Positions 26,405-34,914 are shown, counted from the first letter of the stretch. The stretch: 38,798 bases of DNA from Aneurinibacillus terranovensis DSM 18919 (GCF_000430625.1 NZ_KE387176.1:45502-84299); one strand, 5' to 3'. Translations and numbers: made by a program. The notes: generated from the letters alone by a model not told the origin.

Positions 26405-27871
26405 TTAATTAAACTCCATCTCTTTTATGATGACTTTTTTATTCTTACGGTTTTTCCTTTGCTCGTCAGGAAGGTCGAGAACGATCTTCTTGACGAGAAT
26501 GTAGACCATTTGTTTTTTCTCTTTTGCACTGGCCTTTTCCCACACTTTTTTGGTATTCGTGATAATCTCTATGATTTCATTTTCCGAAAGAGCAGCATGA
26601 TCGGCTTCGTGCATGTTGAGCTCATTTTTAATGCGCTCCTCTTTCTCCCTCAGCTCATTCACACGCTCCCGTAAATCCTCAATCTCCATGAGTCCCTCGG
26701 AAAACAAAATCTGAAACCTTTTGCGCTGCTGCCCGATTTTTTTCAGTTCAGCTTCCAGGTGTTTCGTATTCATTGGAGACTTCTTATGCTTCTTTAGCTC
26801 CGATGTTTTGGCAACACTCGAATAGGATTCAATGATGGAGTCTAACTTCTCAACGAAAGACTCTTCCACAAAATAATCGGTGAGGGCAGGGGCGTTACAT
26901 TTTTTCATCCGGGCATTTTGACAGATGTAACGACGGATGACGTAATCGGAGTTCTTTTTTGTCATGGTGTGGCCAACCATTTTAGCGCCGCATCTGGCGC
27001 AGTAGGCTATACCGGAAAAGATATAATCAGAACCGATTTGGCGGGGGTGTTTGGGCTTTTTATTTTCATGTATCCTTTCCGCGGCCTCAAACATTTCTTT
27101 ATCGATGATTGCGGGGTGGGTATCTTCTAAGAGAATCCAATCCTCGGGGTGATTTACCGTGTGTTTTCCTTCGCGATAATTCCACCGGAGCGCTCCGAAA
27201 TACGCATGGTTATGTAAGATATGATAAATAGCGGTTCGGCTAAATTCTTTTCCTGATTTGGTTCGGTAACCGAGCTGATTGCATTCGATTGCAATGTTAT
27301 TCATCCCCACACCATTGAGATACCGGTTAAAAATGTATCGTACAACGACGGCTTCATTCTGATTAATGACCAGCTTTCGATCAACAAGATCATATCCGTA
27401 GGGCGGCGGCCCCCCCGGGCGTTTTTCCTGATGCACCATTTGCTCCATACCGAATCGTACACGTTCGGCAAGGTTTTCCCTTTCCCATTGGGCCAGCGCG
27501 GCTACAAGCGTCAAAAACAGGCGACCTATAGCGCTTGTCGTGTCATATACCTCGGTTGCACTTTTGAACTTTACCTCGTACTTTTCAAATTCCTGCAGCA
27601 ACCGGTACAAATCAAGGACCGATCGGGTTAGCCGGTCCAGGCGGTACACCAGAACAATATCAATTTTTTTCTTTCGTATATCGTCCATCATTCGTTGGAG
27701 TTCGGGTCTGTTTGTGTCTTTGGCCGAGAAGCCCTCCTCTATATAATAGTCGTACAGATCCCAATCCTGGGATTGCACATACTGCGTGAGCCGTTCTTTC
27801 TGCGCGGGGATGGAAAAGCCTTCCTTGGCCTGTTCATCTGTACTAACACGAATATAAATCGCTGTACGCAT
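26405..27871 (-). CDS. Large serine site-specific recombinase (SpoIVCA-like)
   Basis: A 488-residue large serine recombinase. The N-terminal resolvase fold contains MRTAIYIRVSTDEQAKEGF, with the nucleophilic serine near residue 10, and the LVYRLDRLTRS arginine motif. The recombinase domain (GGPPPYGYDLV onwards) is followed by a zinc ribbon (YCARCGAKM and the later CQNARMKKCNAP), then a coiled coil and a basic C-terminus. Length and layout match SpoIVCA/CcrB-type integrases. GGAGG lies before the ATG at 27871; the longer frame to 27994 has none. Its stop abuts the GH18 fragment, typical of an integrase next to its attachment site. Confidence 0.88.
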   Translation of the reverse strand: MRTAIYIRVSTDEQAKEGFSIPAQKERLTQYVQSQDWDLYDYYIEEGFSAKDTNRPELQRMMDDIRKKKIDIVLVYRLDRLTRSVLDLYRLLQEFEKYEVKFKSATEVYDTTSAIGRLFLTLVAALAQWERENLAERVRFGMEQMVHQEKRPGGPPPYGYDLVDRKLVINQNEAVVVRYIFNRYLNGVGMNNIAIECNQLGYRTKSGKEFSRTAIYHILHNHAYFGALRWNYREGKHTVNHPEDWILLEDTHPAIIDKEMFEAAERIHENKKPKHPRQIGSDYIFSGIAYCARCGAKMVGHTMTKKNSDYVIRRYICQNARMKKCNAPALTDYFVEESFVEKLDSIIESYSSVAKTSELKKHKKSPMNTKHLEAELKKIGQQRKRFQILFSEGLMEIEDLRERVNELREKEERIKNELNMHEADHAALSENEIIEIITNTKKVWEKASAKEKKQMVYILVKKIVLDLPDEQRKNRKNKKVIIKEMEFN

Positions 27872-27937
27872 CAGATACCTCCAATAAGATATGCAAGTAG
27901 AGCGTTTGTTCTTATTAAAATTTTCGATTAAGTTTAA

Positions 27938-28489
27938 CGTTTTTCCTGCCAAGGGTACATTTCGCATTTTGAATTTAATAAAAAACATCAGCATTTAGAT
28001 GTTTATCTTAAATTCCGTAGAGGGGCTTTGTTTGTCTGTTCAGGGTGCAGTACTGCCAATCAACCTGTCTATGATGTAGCGGATCAAAATCGAACATGGC
28101 GCCATTTAAATTTTTTTGAATATCCCTGCTACCTTCATTCGGAACTCCCACGGACAAAATGTGAGAAGTGTGGGAAAATTTTAAGAGTAAATGTTCCGTG
28201 GGCGATTAATCCTCGCCATTATTTTACGCTGAACTTTGATGCACTCGTTATGACCATGGCAAAGGATATGCCGATGAACGCGATTGCCCGTCTTCTTGGG
28301 GAACATGATACCAGGTTATGGCGAATTTTGCATTATTACGTAGAACAAGCGATTGAAGCACAAGATCTTTCTCATGTAACGAAAATCAGCACGGATGAAA
28401 CGTCATCTAAAAGGGGGCATAATTATATCACCATCTTTATGGATGCGGATCAAAAGGTCGTCATTTGTGCTACGGAAGGTCATGTATAA
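27938..28489 (+). pseudogene. ISL3-family transposase remnant
   Basis: An N-terminal piece of an ISL3-type transposase. In-frame sequence runs from about 27938 (HFEFNKKHQHLDVYLKF) through FVCSGCSTANQPVYDV, TWRHLNFFEYPCYLHSELPR and TKCEKCGKIL, with the family's zinc-finger cysteines. It continues into the start of the catalytic part (KISTDETSSKRGHNY) and stops at 28489 after ATEGHV. No start codon is available upstream, where recombinase leader sequence begins, and the C-terminal two thirds are missing. No terminal repeat is seen. It is inactive. Confidence 0.75.
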
Positions 28490-28634
28490 AGTCATTCCGC
28501 TACGCACTACAGCTATTCGCTCTTTGGCAAACAACTGGGTTCGTATTATCTTCGCAATGTGGAAGAATAACACTCCTTATGAGTCACAAATTTTTTCTAA
28601 AGCTCAAAAGAAACACTACCAAAATATAGCATAA
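28490..28634 (+). pseudogene. IS110-family transposase C-terminal remnant
   Basis: About 45 codons with TTAIRSLANNWVRIIFAMWK, then PYESQIFSKAQKKHYQNIA and a stop. This resembles the extreme C-terminus of IS110/IS1111-type transposases (ANxLVRIIYxxWKxxxPY). It is joined directly to the broken ISL3 gene. The rest of the gene is gone. Assignment rests on the tail motif only. Confidence 0.5.
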
Positions 28635-29047
28635 TTCTTTAGATAACTATGCTAAGATTCTTGCACCTATAAAATCGAACATATATTCCTATTGACATAG
28701 AGGGTCTTGCCTTGAGCTAATGGCTACTACTGCCTTCACCATTCGGGACTCTAACTCTATAGATAATGCCCATGACGGGCGCACTAACAAGCAGCCAAGC
28801 AGGTATACTGCTTGGCTATCAGGTTGTTGAGAAACTGCATATTTAAAAGCAAAGTGTATAACGGTGTATAAAATGCCATGAAAAACCATTTCCATAAAAT
28901 TATGGCATAAAATTAGAAGTTGCACTCCGTGCAGGATATTTTTGCATCATTTAAGAGCTCCCTTTTACTATATAATAGAAAAGGAGATGCACTTGTGTTT
29001 GAGAAAACAAAAAGTCATGAGTGTGCGGGCGTATTTCATCAATTTAC
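28635..29047. other. Non-coding stretch, probably an IS110-type element end
   Basis: About 400 bases without a supported gene. They hold several hairpins: CAAGCAG/CTGCTTG at 28791-28817, GCCAT/ATGGC near 28870-28910, and TGCAC/GTGCA at 28921. They follow an IS110-type transposase tail. In IS1111/IS110 elements such flanking non-coding ends encode the bridge RNA; that reading here is an inference. TATAAT (28971), AAGGAG and a GTG at 28995 open a 46-codon plus-strand ORF that runs antisense into the next gene. I do not consider it supported. Confidence 0.35.
28791..28817. repeat. 27-base palindromic repeat, copy A
   Basis: A short palindrome, AGCCAAGCAG-GTATA-CTGCTTGGCT with shared outer bases. 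It is 26 of 27 identical to 34817-34843, six kilobases away. Such identity is not expected by chance in a non-coding region. Confidence 0.85.
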
Positions 29048-29554
29048 TTATGAAACTTTTAGTTCTGATAGATTCCCATTCGATTTGTCCATGACGATTC
29101 CGCGAACGTTCACATTGGATGGAATAAGTGGATGATTTCGAATGATCTGGACACTTGTTTGTACACCATCCGTTATCGTTTTGCTGCCCTCTAACCATTC
29201 ACGCATAGAGGTCTCAGGAAATTCAGGCATACAAGCTTTAAATAGATAATCTAATACTTCTCTTTGTTTTCGTAATTCTTCTTTTTCATAAATTTTGTCC
29301 AATACTTCTTGCATATTAACTGCATTTGTTGGTTTGCCTTTTGTGCCGACTACATAAATTTCCTCAACGTTTTCCTCATACACCAAAAGGATGATATCTC
29401 GCATGAGATCACTATAGGGTTCTGTGATAACAGGACCATAAATTTGTAACACTAACATATCATCAGAATGGATATTGAACGCTTTTTGTAACAGTTCTAT
29501 TGTGTTATCCATTCCTATAATAAATAAGCTTTTATTTGTTTCTTCTTTAATCAT
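29048..29554 (-). CDS. Carbonic-anhydrase-like protein lacking zinc ligands (YbcF type)
   Basis: A 168-residue protein with the general plan of a beta-carbonic anhydrase: a strand SLFIIGMDNTIE where the Cys-x-Asp-x-Arg motif would be, a hydrophobic LQIYGPV segment, a helix with RDIILLVYEENVEEIYVVG, and then TKGKPT where His-x2-Cys-Gly would be. None of the three zinc ligands is present. A carbonic-anhydrase-like gene also follows the DabA homologue in B. subtilis (ybcF). It may be a regulatory or structural partner of the bicarbonate pump. I prefer the ATG at 29554 (8 bases after GGGG) over the GTG at 29563. Confidence 0.6.
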   Translation of the reverse strand: MIKEETNKSLFIIGMDNTIELLQKAFNIHSDDMLVLQIYGPVITEPYSDLMRDIILLVYEENVEEIYVVGTKGKPTNAVNMQEVLDKIYEKEELRKQREVLDYLFKACMPEFPETSMREWLEGSKTITDGVQTSVQIIRNHPLIPSNVNVRGIVMDKSNGNLSELKVS

Positions 29555-29590
29555 TTCATTCACCCCTATAATAAAATTATATGAATCGAT

Positions 29591-29956
29591 TTATGAAAAT
29601 TGGGTTTCCAAATTCTTTGCAAGTTTAAAAACCATGAGTCGTTCTCCCGTATGTGTACTAATATCGGTGTGGAAACTGGCGACCTCTTGCCCTGTAATTG
29701 TCATGATGATTTCTTTTAATTGTTCAATCCCCGATTCTACCAAGCCATTTCGGTTGTTTTTTACGGATAACATTCCATCTTTATCTTTGCATAAGGAATA
29801 TTCAGCGGGAGTCAAGATGTGATGCAATTGAACAATAATCATGTCTCGTAAGATATCGGATTTTACGGATGCCGAGCCAACCCCCAAGTAATTTTTTTCC
29901 CATTGTGTTAATGCTTTACTGATTTCAGCTTCTATAGCCCCTTTTGATTTACTCAT
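29591..29956 (-). CDS. DUF2294 protein (YbcI-like)
   Basis: A 121-residue protein with the DUF2294 signature: an N-terminal SKGAIEAEISKALTQWEKNY, then MIIVQLHHILTPAEYSL, and the C-terminal VASFHTDISTHTGERLMVFK. Function is unknown. Members are found in bicarbonate-uptake (ndhF-ybcC type) operons and also elsewhere. AGAGGGAT lies 14 bases before the ATG, a long spacing. It sits between dabA (115 bases upstream) and the carbonic-anhydrase-like gene (36 bases downstream), all co-directional. Confidence 0.8.
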   Translation of the reverse strand: MSKSKGAIEAEISKALTQWEKNYLGVGSASVKSDILRDMIIVQLHHILTPAEYSLCKDKDGMLSVKNNRNGLVESGIEQLKEIIMTITGQEVASFHTDISTHTGERLMVFKLAKNLETQFS

Positions 29957-30025
29957 ACTTATTTTCTTATCCCTCTTTCATAAAAGTGACCTAATCAAGG
30001 AACACATTGGTATAGTATTGGAAAA

Positions 30026-30061
30026 ACCAATCCTTTCTAACCATGCTCCCAGTCGATTGGT
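30026..30061 (-). terminator. Possible intra-operon hairpin after dabA
   Basis: On the minus strand ACCAATC pairs with GATTGGT over 22 bases, then TTTTTCC. It begins 11 bases after the dabA stop. It could partly terminate transcription before the DUF2294 gene. Confidence 0.4.
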
Positions 30062-30071
30062 GGGAAAGATA

Positions 30072-32663
30072 TCATGACCAACTTTCCCAATTTCCTTCTG
30101 GATCTATGGATGCAAGCCGAATCCATCCGTTTTGGACTTTTTGACGAAACTCAGGCACTTGTTCCAACAACCGCTCCACGTACTTTCTTGGCGCTTGAAT
30201 CACCACCAACAAACGCAAGGGTTCATGGTACATTTCGTCATCCGATTGTGCGACAGACTGCCAAGGAAGTCCCGTCAATAAGTCGCTGGCGTTCCCCTGC
30301 ATAACACCAATCCCAGAGGTTACGGTTTGAGTCGCTTTATTCCCGCTCCCGTAATAATGAGGGGCAACGGTAGATGCGTAATATTGCAGATTAATCCATT
30401 GAGCAACCGTTACCGGACCCGTAATGATGTTGGAAAGCAACGTGCCGGTCCTATCCTTTTGCCAGTCGTAGGTTTGGAGAAACGCTCTTCCATCCAAGTT
30501 GCAATTTCGGGTAAGTGTACGACTTCCAATGATAAAGGAGGCGTTACGCGCTAACCCCCATTCTGGTCGTATCTCACTCCAATCCTCAGCAAAGCGTTGT
30601 GCCTCTGCCTTTGGATTTTTGAGCTGTGTGCGAATGTTTGGTAAGCGTGAGAGCCGTTCTGCATTTGCCTTCTCACTCACCCTTTGCATCGTAGATTCAA
30701 TTTTATCCAAAGCTTCTTGCGCTGCAGGAGAAAGTGTGGGAACATACAGCCAACGGAGCGTATCCAGTGATGTGATATGTTCGGCAGCCGCAAATAAGGT
30801 ATCATCGGGAATCTCAATACCCTCAGTTTTAAGTGCTTGCCTGACGCTTGGCAGATTGCATAAGGTCGCAAGTACCCGGGCATTGAATCCACTTGACGTT
30901 CCTCCACATGCCCCACAATCCAAAGATGAAGCATAAGCATTATTGGTGCTGTGGCTACCGTGACCGCAAATAACCACCAAAGGAGCGAAACGCTCGGTAA
31001 GCCCCATCATTTTTAGAGCTTGCCGTACATAGTACACTTTTTCTTTCTCGGAAAAACCAATCGTTAACTCCGTTCCCGTAGTGTGTGTCTGACTGAGTGT
31101 GAGTTCTGTTGAAGGTTTACGGAGCCATGTTTTCCGAAGTCTGCGCAAGGAAATTCCTATGCCCCTTGGAACAAAGCAACGAGCCAAGGTCTGTAAACAA
31201 AGCCAAGGTCCGCTAATCTCTGGCAGTACGAGACTTGTAAACATGTTGTGTTTCATTGCGTGAAACGTAAAACTGAGAGAATTAGCCGCCTGTTGTCTCT
31301 GAAGATAGGAGTCATAGTCCTTATCATGTAACATTTCTTTGACTTTGTATTTGGGCTGAAACATCACTGGTAACGAGTTATGGTTGTGTTGGCTCCCAAG
31401 TGTACGGATTTGAATCGGAAGTCCGAAAAAACCAGCTGTCCCAAACGTTTCAAAAGGACCTTCCTGTTCAAGGTGGCGACGAAATGGCTCAGAACGTGTA
31501 TCAATACAAAATACAAATTGCGCCAATGCAGGCAGCATAGATTTGATTTCTGTGTGTGCTTGAGATGTGATCCTCTTCTTAACACTTTCTTCGTAGGTTT
31601 GTTCCCAAGCTTCCAGCCAAAGCCGATTCTGTACCGTTTTATCGAAACGGTAAGCAAGAGTCAACCGTGCTTTTAATTCGGAATAGGATACCTTCGTCCA
31701 TTCGTGAATTGGCAGGTCCCCCCATTGTACACAGGCAGCAATCAATGATTCTAAAAGTATGGATTGCTTTGTTCGTTCCTTCGACAAAGGAAGATACGGA
31801 TTGAGGAAGGCCCACTCCATGCAAATTCGAACAGCCAAATATTCCATAAGCAGGGAACGTTCTCGATCGTTTTGTTGGGAACGCCAAAGCATCATCCCTG
31901 CCCACCCAGGCATGGCAAGCAAATGGGCTTCCAGGTAACCTTGTATATTCGACTCAGGGATTTCAAGTTTCAACAGAACTTCTTGTAATGCCTGGTCCGC
32001 TCCACTCGGCAGTCCTACCAGTTGTTTCCGTACGACGGATGGTATTGCTGGGTCAAACTGAACAAATCTCTTCCACGCTTGGTAGAATCCTTTTTCTCGT
32101 TGGGGCATGGACCAAACCGCTTGGGATTCATCCAAGAATAATTTGCACCACTTGATACAATGGCGATTGAGATTGGAAGCTACCTCTTTCATCCCATCCT
32201 GTTCCAAACGCTGACTGTAGGTTCGTACAACATCTGGTTTGGTAATCTGGGGTTTAAACCGGTTTAGTCGTTTTGCCAACCGTTTTACCTCAGGTGTTGT
32301 CAGAAGTTTCGAAGATGGCGCATTTAGTAAAGCAGCCAGGCAGAACCGTTCGGCAACTTTTCGCGGTAGGTTTAACGACTGAGAATCAAGCCATTTTTGA
32401 AGACCCATTTCAAGAAACGACATGTGAATCTCGCCATGATTCCACGCAGACTGGAATACGAAATCGCTCGGATATATATCTACATCACACGTCTCTTTGA
32501 ATCGTCGTGCCACTTGCTCAAAAGAGTACCGCTCCAATCCCATCCACGGGTGACGTGCCGCAAATGTTTGTATAGGGCCAAGAGGTGCGATTACTTCACT
32601 CGCGGATTTCACATACTGCTCAATTTCTTGAATTTGGAAACCTGATTTCTTTTTTACCTGCAC
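30072..32663 (-). CDS. dabA: Inorganic carbon pump subunit DabA (DUF2309)
   Basis: An 863-residue soluble, beta-carbonic-anhydrase-like subunit of the DAB bicarbonate accumulation pump. It is thought to hydrate CO2 in one direction, driven by cation flux through DabB. The zinc site is intact. FCIDTRSEPFRRHLE gives Cys386 and Asp388. CGHGSHSTNNAYASSLDCGA gives His568 and Cys583, with the same 15-residue spacing as the characterised Halothiobacillus DabA. It starts at a GTG with GAGGAGG upstream, four bases after the dabB stop, so translation is probably coupled. It corresponds to B. subtilis YbcC. Confidence 0.93.
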   Translation of the reverse strand: MQVKKKSGFQIQEIEQYVKSASEVIAPLGPIQTFAARHPWMGLERYSFEQVARRFKETCDVDIYPSDFVFQSAWNHGEIHMSFLEMGLQKWLDSQSLNLPRKVAERFCLAALLNAPSSKLLTTPEVKRLAKRLNRFKPQITKPDVVRTYSQRLEQDGMKEVASNLNRHCIKWCKLFLDESQAVWSMPQREKGFYQAWKRFVQFDPAIPSVVRKQLVGLPSGADQALQEVLLKLEIPESNIQGYLEAHLLAMPGWAGMMLWRSQQNDRERSLLMEYLAVRICMEWAFLNPYLPLSKERTKQSILLESLIAACVQWGDLPIHEWTKVSYSELKARLTLAYRFDKTVQNRLWLEAWEQTYEESVKKRITSQAHTEIKSMLPALAQFVFCIDTRSEPFRRHLEQEGPFETFGTAGFFGLPIQIRTLGSQHNHNSLPVMFQPKYKVKEMLHDKDYDSYLQRQQAANSLSFTFHAMKHNMFTSLVLPEISGPWLCLQTLARCFVPRGIGISLRRLRKTWLRKPSTELTLSQTHTTGTELTIGFSEKEKVYYVRQALKMMGLTERFAPLVVICGHGSHSTNNAYASSLDCGACGGTSSGFNARVLATLCNLPSVRQALKTEGIEIPDDTLFAAAEHITSLDTLRWLYVPTLSPAAQEALDKIESTMQRVSEKANAERLSRLPNIRTQLKNPKAEAQRFAEDWSEIRPEWGLARNASFIIGSRTLTRNCNLDGRAFLQTYDWQKDRTGTLLSNIITGPVTVAQWINLQYYASTVAPHYYGSGNKATQTVTSGIGVMQGNASDLLTGLPWQSVAQSDDEMYHEPLRLLVVIQAPRKYVERLLEQVPEFRQKVQNGWIRLASIDPEGNWESWS

Positions 32664-32667
32664 TAGA

Positions 32668-34185
32668 TTACCTCCTCGATATGGATTTTATTAGATATGT
32701 TGGATGGGTTTCGACGGAATCGTTTTGAGGTTCACTCAAATGCACAAGCCATAAATAAAAAATGGCAAAAGACGTTGATGACTGCCGACGAACGAACCAC
32801 GATCCTATAAAGCTTCCAAGGAACAATAGAAACATAAGCAAAGTACCCGATAATATTGGCGGTTGAAATCCTTTTTGTATGGTTGCCTGTAACACTAGAT
32901 AAAAGGCGGTATGGGTCATGTAAAATACGACTGCAACTCCTGCAAATAGGGAAGCCCCTGCAATACGCCCAATGCGGCCATACCCTTGAGCCACAAGTTT
33001 TGTCCATGCCAATGATACAGACCAACCTAAGAATATGGCACTTACCAATTGATACACGTCACCGCGGGACGTAAGCCAAACAACTATACCCACGATAAGC
33101 CCTAGTACAACGCCAATGACGTTCCAAAAAAGGGAATATGGTACATTGCGAGATAGGGGTTTATCGTGCTGGATTGCAGAACCAGCTCGTAAGAACAAAG
33201 TCGCTTTGAAGACTCCGTGTAATATGGCGTGAGCAATCGCTGCCCAATATGCACCTAATGCACACTGAATTAACATGAAACCCATTTGTGCCATCGTAGA
33301 TCCTACGAGTTGTCGTTTATAATCCACCTGAACCAACATGATTCCGCTCCCCATCAGGACTGAAAGGCTACACCACACGAGCAAAACCATCTGTGCCGCA
33401 CTGTCGTTAAAATTTGGAGCAAAAAGAGTCAGCAGAAGTCCTCCGGCATTCACAATGCCCGCATGCATGATAGCGGAAATTGGTGTGGGAGCCACGACCG
33501 AATCAAACAACCAGCGTTGGAACGGCCATTGAGCGGCTGGAATCATGACAGCTATGACAAGAAGTAGATTGATAGATGTCCTCTCCCATGAACTGAGCTT
33601 TGCAAGACTGGTTGGAGTTAGAACAAGTGACAACTGCCAATGACCTGTAACGTTCGCTACCCAAAGTATCGCGGCGAGTAAGATAAGCCAACTCATTAAA
33701 AACAGTCGCCCGGAAAGAAAAGCTGCATTTCGGGCTACATACCACTCTTTTTTCAAACGGATGAGCCACGTGAGTCCAAGAAGTGTAGCTCCCCAACAGA
33801 CCAAAAGCCACCGTAGATCGTCGCTTAGCCAAGCAACGGAATCCGCAACCGTAGTGAAGGTAAGAAGCGCAAAATAGGTTCGGTACGAACGATCACCCAG
33901 TAAGTAATGAACCGAGTAACGCTGTACAAATAAACCAATGGTAAGGACGAATAATGCAATGAGCCAGGATAATGAATCAAACCGCCAAGGACCAAAAAAG
34001 ACATTTCTATGACCAAAAACAAGAGCTAATAAAGCAACTATTGGCGGTAACGATATAAGGCCGATATGAATTCGAACAAAAGTTACGGGAACCCGAGGGT
34101 ATAACAGAAATATCGCGCTAAGCAAAGAAACTGCAAGTACGATAAAAAATGCGGTTGGGAATAAAACAAAGCTAAGGCCTACCAT
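32668..34185 (-). CDS. dabB: Inorganic carbon pump membrane subunit DabB (NdhF/NuoL-like)
   Basis: A 505-residue membrane protein of the proton-conducting transporter family (complex I NuoL / Mrp antiporter type) with about 13-14 helices. Family hallmarks are the core segment WPFQRWLFDSVVAPTPISAI, then MHAGIVNAGGLLLTLFAPNF, with conserved Lys/His around GSTMAQMGFML and AIAHAILHGVFKATLFLRAG. It energises DabA. I place the start at the ATG at 34185, ten bases after AAGGGGG; an in-frame start 13 codons earlier has no site. It is first gene of the dab operon, preceded by a 325-base leader with a terminator. Confidence 0.9.
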   Translation of the reverse strand: MVGLSFVLFPTAFFIVLAVSLLSAIFLLYPRVPVTFVRIHIGLISLPPIVALLALVFGHRNVFFGPWRFDSLSWLIALFVLTIGLFVQRYSVHYLLGDRSYRTYFALLTFTTVADSVAWLSDDLRWLLVCWGATLLGLTWLIRLKKEWYVARNAAFLSGRLFLMSWLILLAAILWVANVTGHWQLSLVLTPTSLAKLSSWERTSINLLLVIAVMIPAAQWPFQRWLFDSVVAPTPISAIMHAGIVNAGGLLLTLFAPNFNDSAAQMVLLVWCSLSVLMGSGIMLVQVDYKRQLVGSTMAQMGFMLIQCALGAYWAAIAHAILHGVFKATLFLRAGSAIQHDKPLSRNVPYSLFWNVIGVVLGLIVGIVVWLTSRGDVYQLVSAIFLGWSVSLAWTKLVAQGYGRIGRIAGASLFAGVAVVFYMTHTAFYLVLQATIQKGFQPPILSGTLLMFLLFLGSFIGSWFVRRQSSTSFAIFYLWLVHLSEPQNDSVETHPTYLIKSISRR

Positions 34186-34301
34186 CCGGTTTTCCCCCTT
34201 GGAAGAACTGGATGAAAGCAACAAAAATACTAAAACTAGAAATAACCATTCGTATCATTTTAAAAACGTTCCTTTCCTCGTTTAACCCCTTTTTTTCAAA
34301 T

Positions 34302-34365
34302 AAAAAAACCGACAAATCCAGAATTCATGGTCTTATAACCATTAATCTCTGGAACTTGTCGGTTT
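34302..34365 (-). terminator. Leader terminator (attenuator) of the dab operon
   Basis: On the minus strand AAACCGACAA pairs with TTGTCGGTTT, with inner stems TCCAGA/TCTGGA and ATGGT/ACCAT. Seven U residues follow at once. It lies between the dab promoter and the dabB start, so full-length message needs readthrough or antitermination. Confidence 0.85.
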
Positions 34366-34516
34366 ACTGTCAACTAACCAATTGGTTTTTTGAAAAGTCT
34401 ACCTGCTCTTCCATATTGAATTGCATTCGAAACTGCGTAAATATCTTAACACCATTCATAATAGATTTCATGAATAGAGTATACGTAAGGATTCCACTTA
34501 ATGAGTTTCTGCCTAT

Positions 34517-34545
34517 ATTCTAGTACTTATTGTATACCCCGTCAA
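34517..34545 (-). promoter_or_regulatory. SigA promoter of the dab operon
   Basis: On the minus strand TTGACG and TAGAAT are separated by exactly 17 bases. This predicts transcription from about 34510 and a 325-base untranslated leader. A small palindrome, GGTTTTATTAAACC (34547-34560), sits directly upstream and may be an operator. Confidence 0.8.
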
Positions 34546-34721
34546 GGGTTTAATAAAACCAATTAAAAATCCCATCCTTTCTTTGTCATGGGAGCTTTGC
34601 AGGTTATTCTGTTCTTATTTATGAATATCCACGCCTGTTTATGTATTAATATACATCAATTACAAAGAGGCACAATTGCGGAATCCTGCTCGATAGTTAA
34701 ATAAAATAGAAAAACACAAGT

Positions 34722-34745
34722 AAAAAACCCCTCTAGGTAGAGGGG
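34722..34745 (-). terminator. Minus-strand terminator upstream of the dab promoter
   Basis: CCCCTCT and AGAGGGG form a 7-bp stem with a 4-base loop, followed on the minus strand by TTTTTT. No supported protein gene ends here, so it may close a small RNA that starts near 35000. Confidence 0.8.
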
Positions 34746-34816
34746 GGGATCTTTAATTAATATATATCCATAAATGTTTCTGAAAATACAGTTAAAACAA
34801 GTTTATCGACACTCTG

Positions 34817-34843
34817 GCAGCCAAGCAGGTATACTGATTGGCT
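34817..34843. repeat. 27-base palindromic repeat, copy B
   Basis: The same palindrome as at 28791-28817 with one difference (CTGATTGG instead of CTGCTTGG). It lies between the minus-strand terminator and the long hairpin. The two copies bracket the dab operon. Confidence 0.85.
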
Positions 34844-34852
34844 GTTTACATA

Positions 34853-34914
34853 TTTATGAATTAGCCGAGAACACTCATGACTGAAGTCACGAGTGTTCTC
34901 GGCTAATTCATAAA
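34853..34914. repeat. 24-bp perfect inverted repeat (long hairpin)
   Basis: Arms TTTATGAATTAGCCGAGAAC plus ACTC, and the exact complement at 34891-34914, with a 14-base loop that itself pairs TGAC/GTCA around TGAA. It is effectively one 62-nt hairpin. No U-tract follows on either strand, so it is not a normal terminator. An 85-codon minus-strand frame crosses it but lacks a convincing start. Confidence 0.85.

Noticed and set aside
28995-29135. 46-codon plus-strand ORF with TATAAT, AAGGAG and a GTG start
   Set aside because: It runs antisense through the 3' end of the carbonic-anhydrase-like gene, has no recognisable product, and the -35 spacing is wrong.
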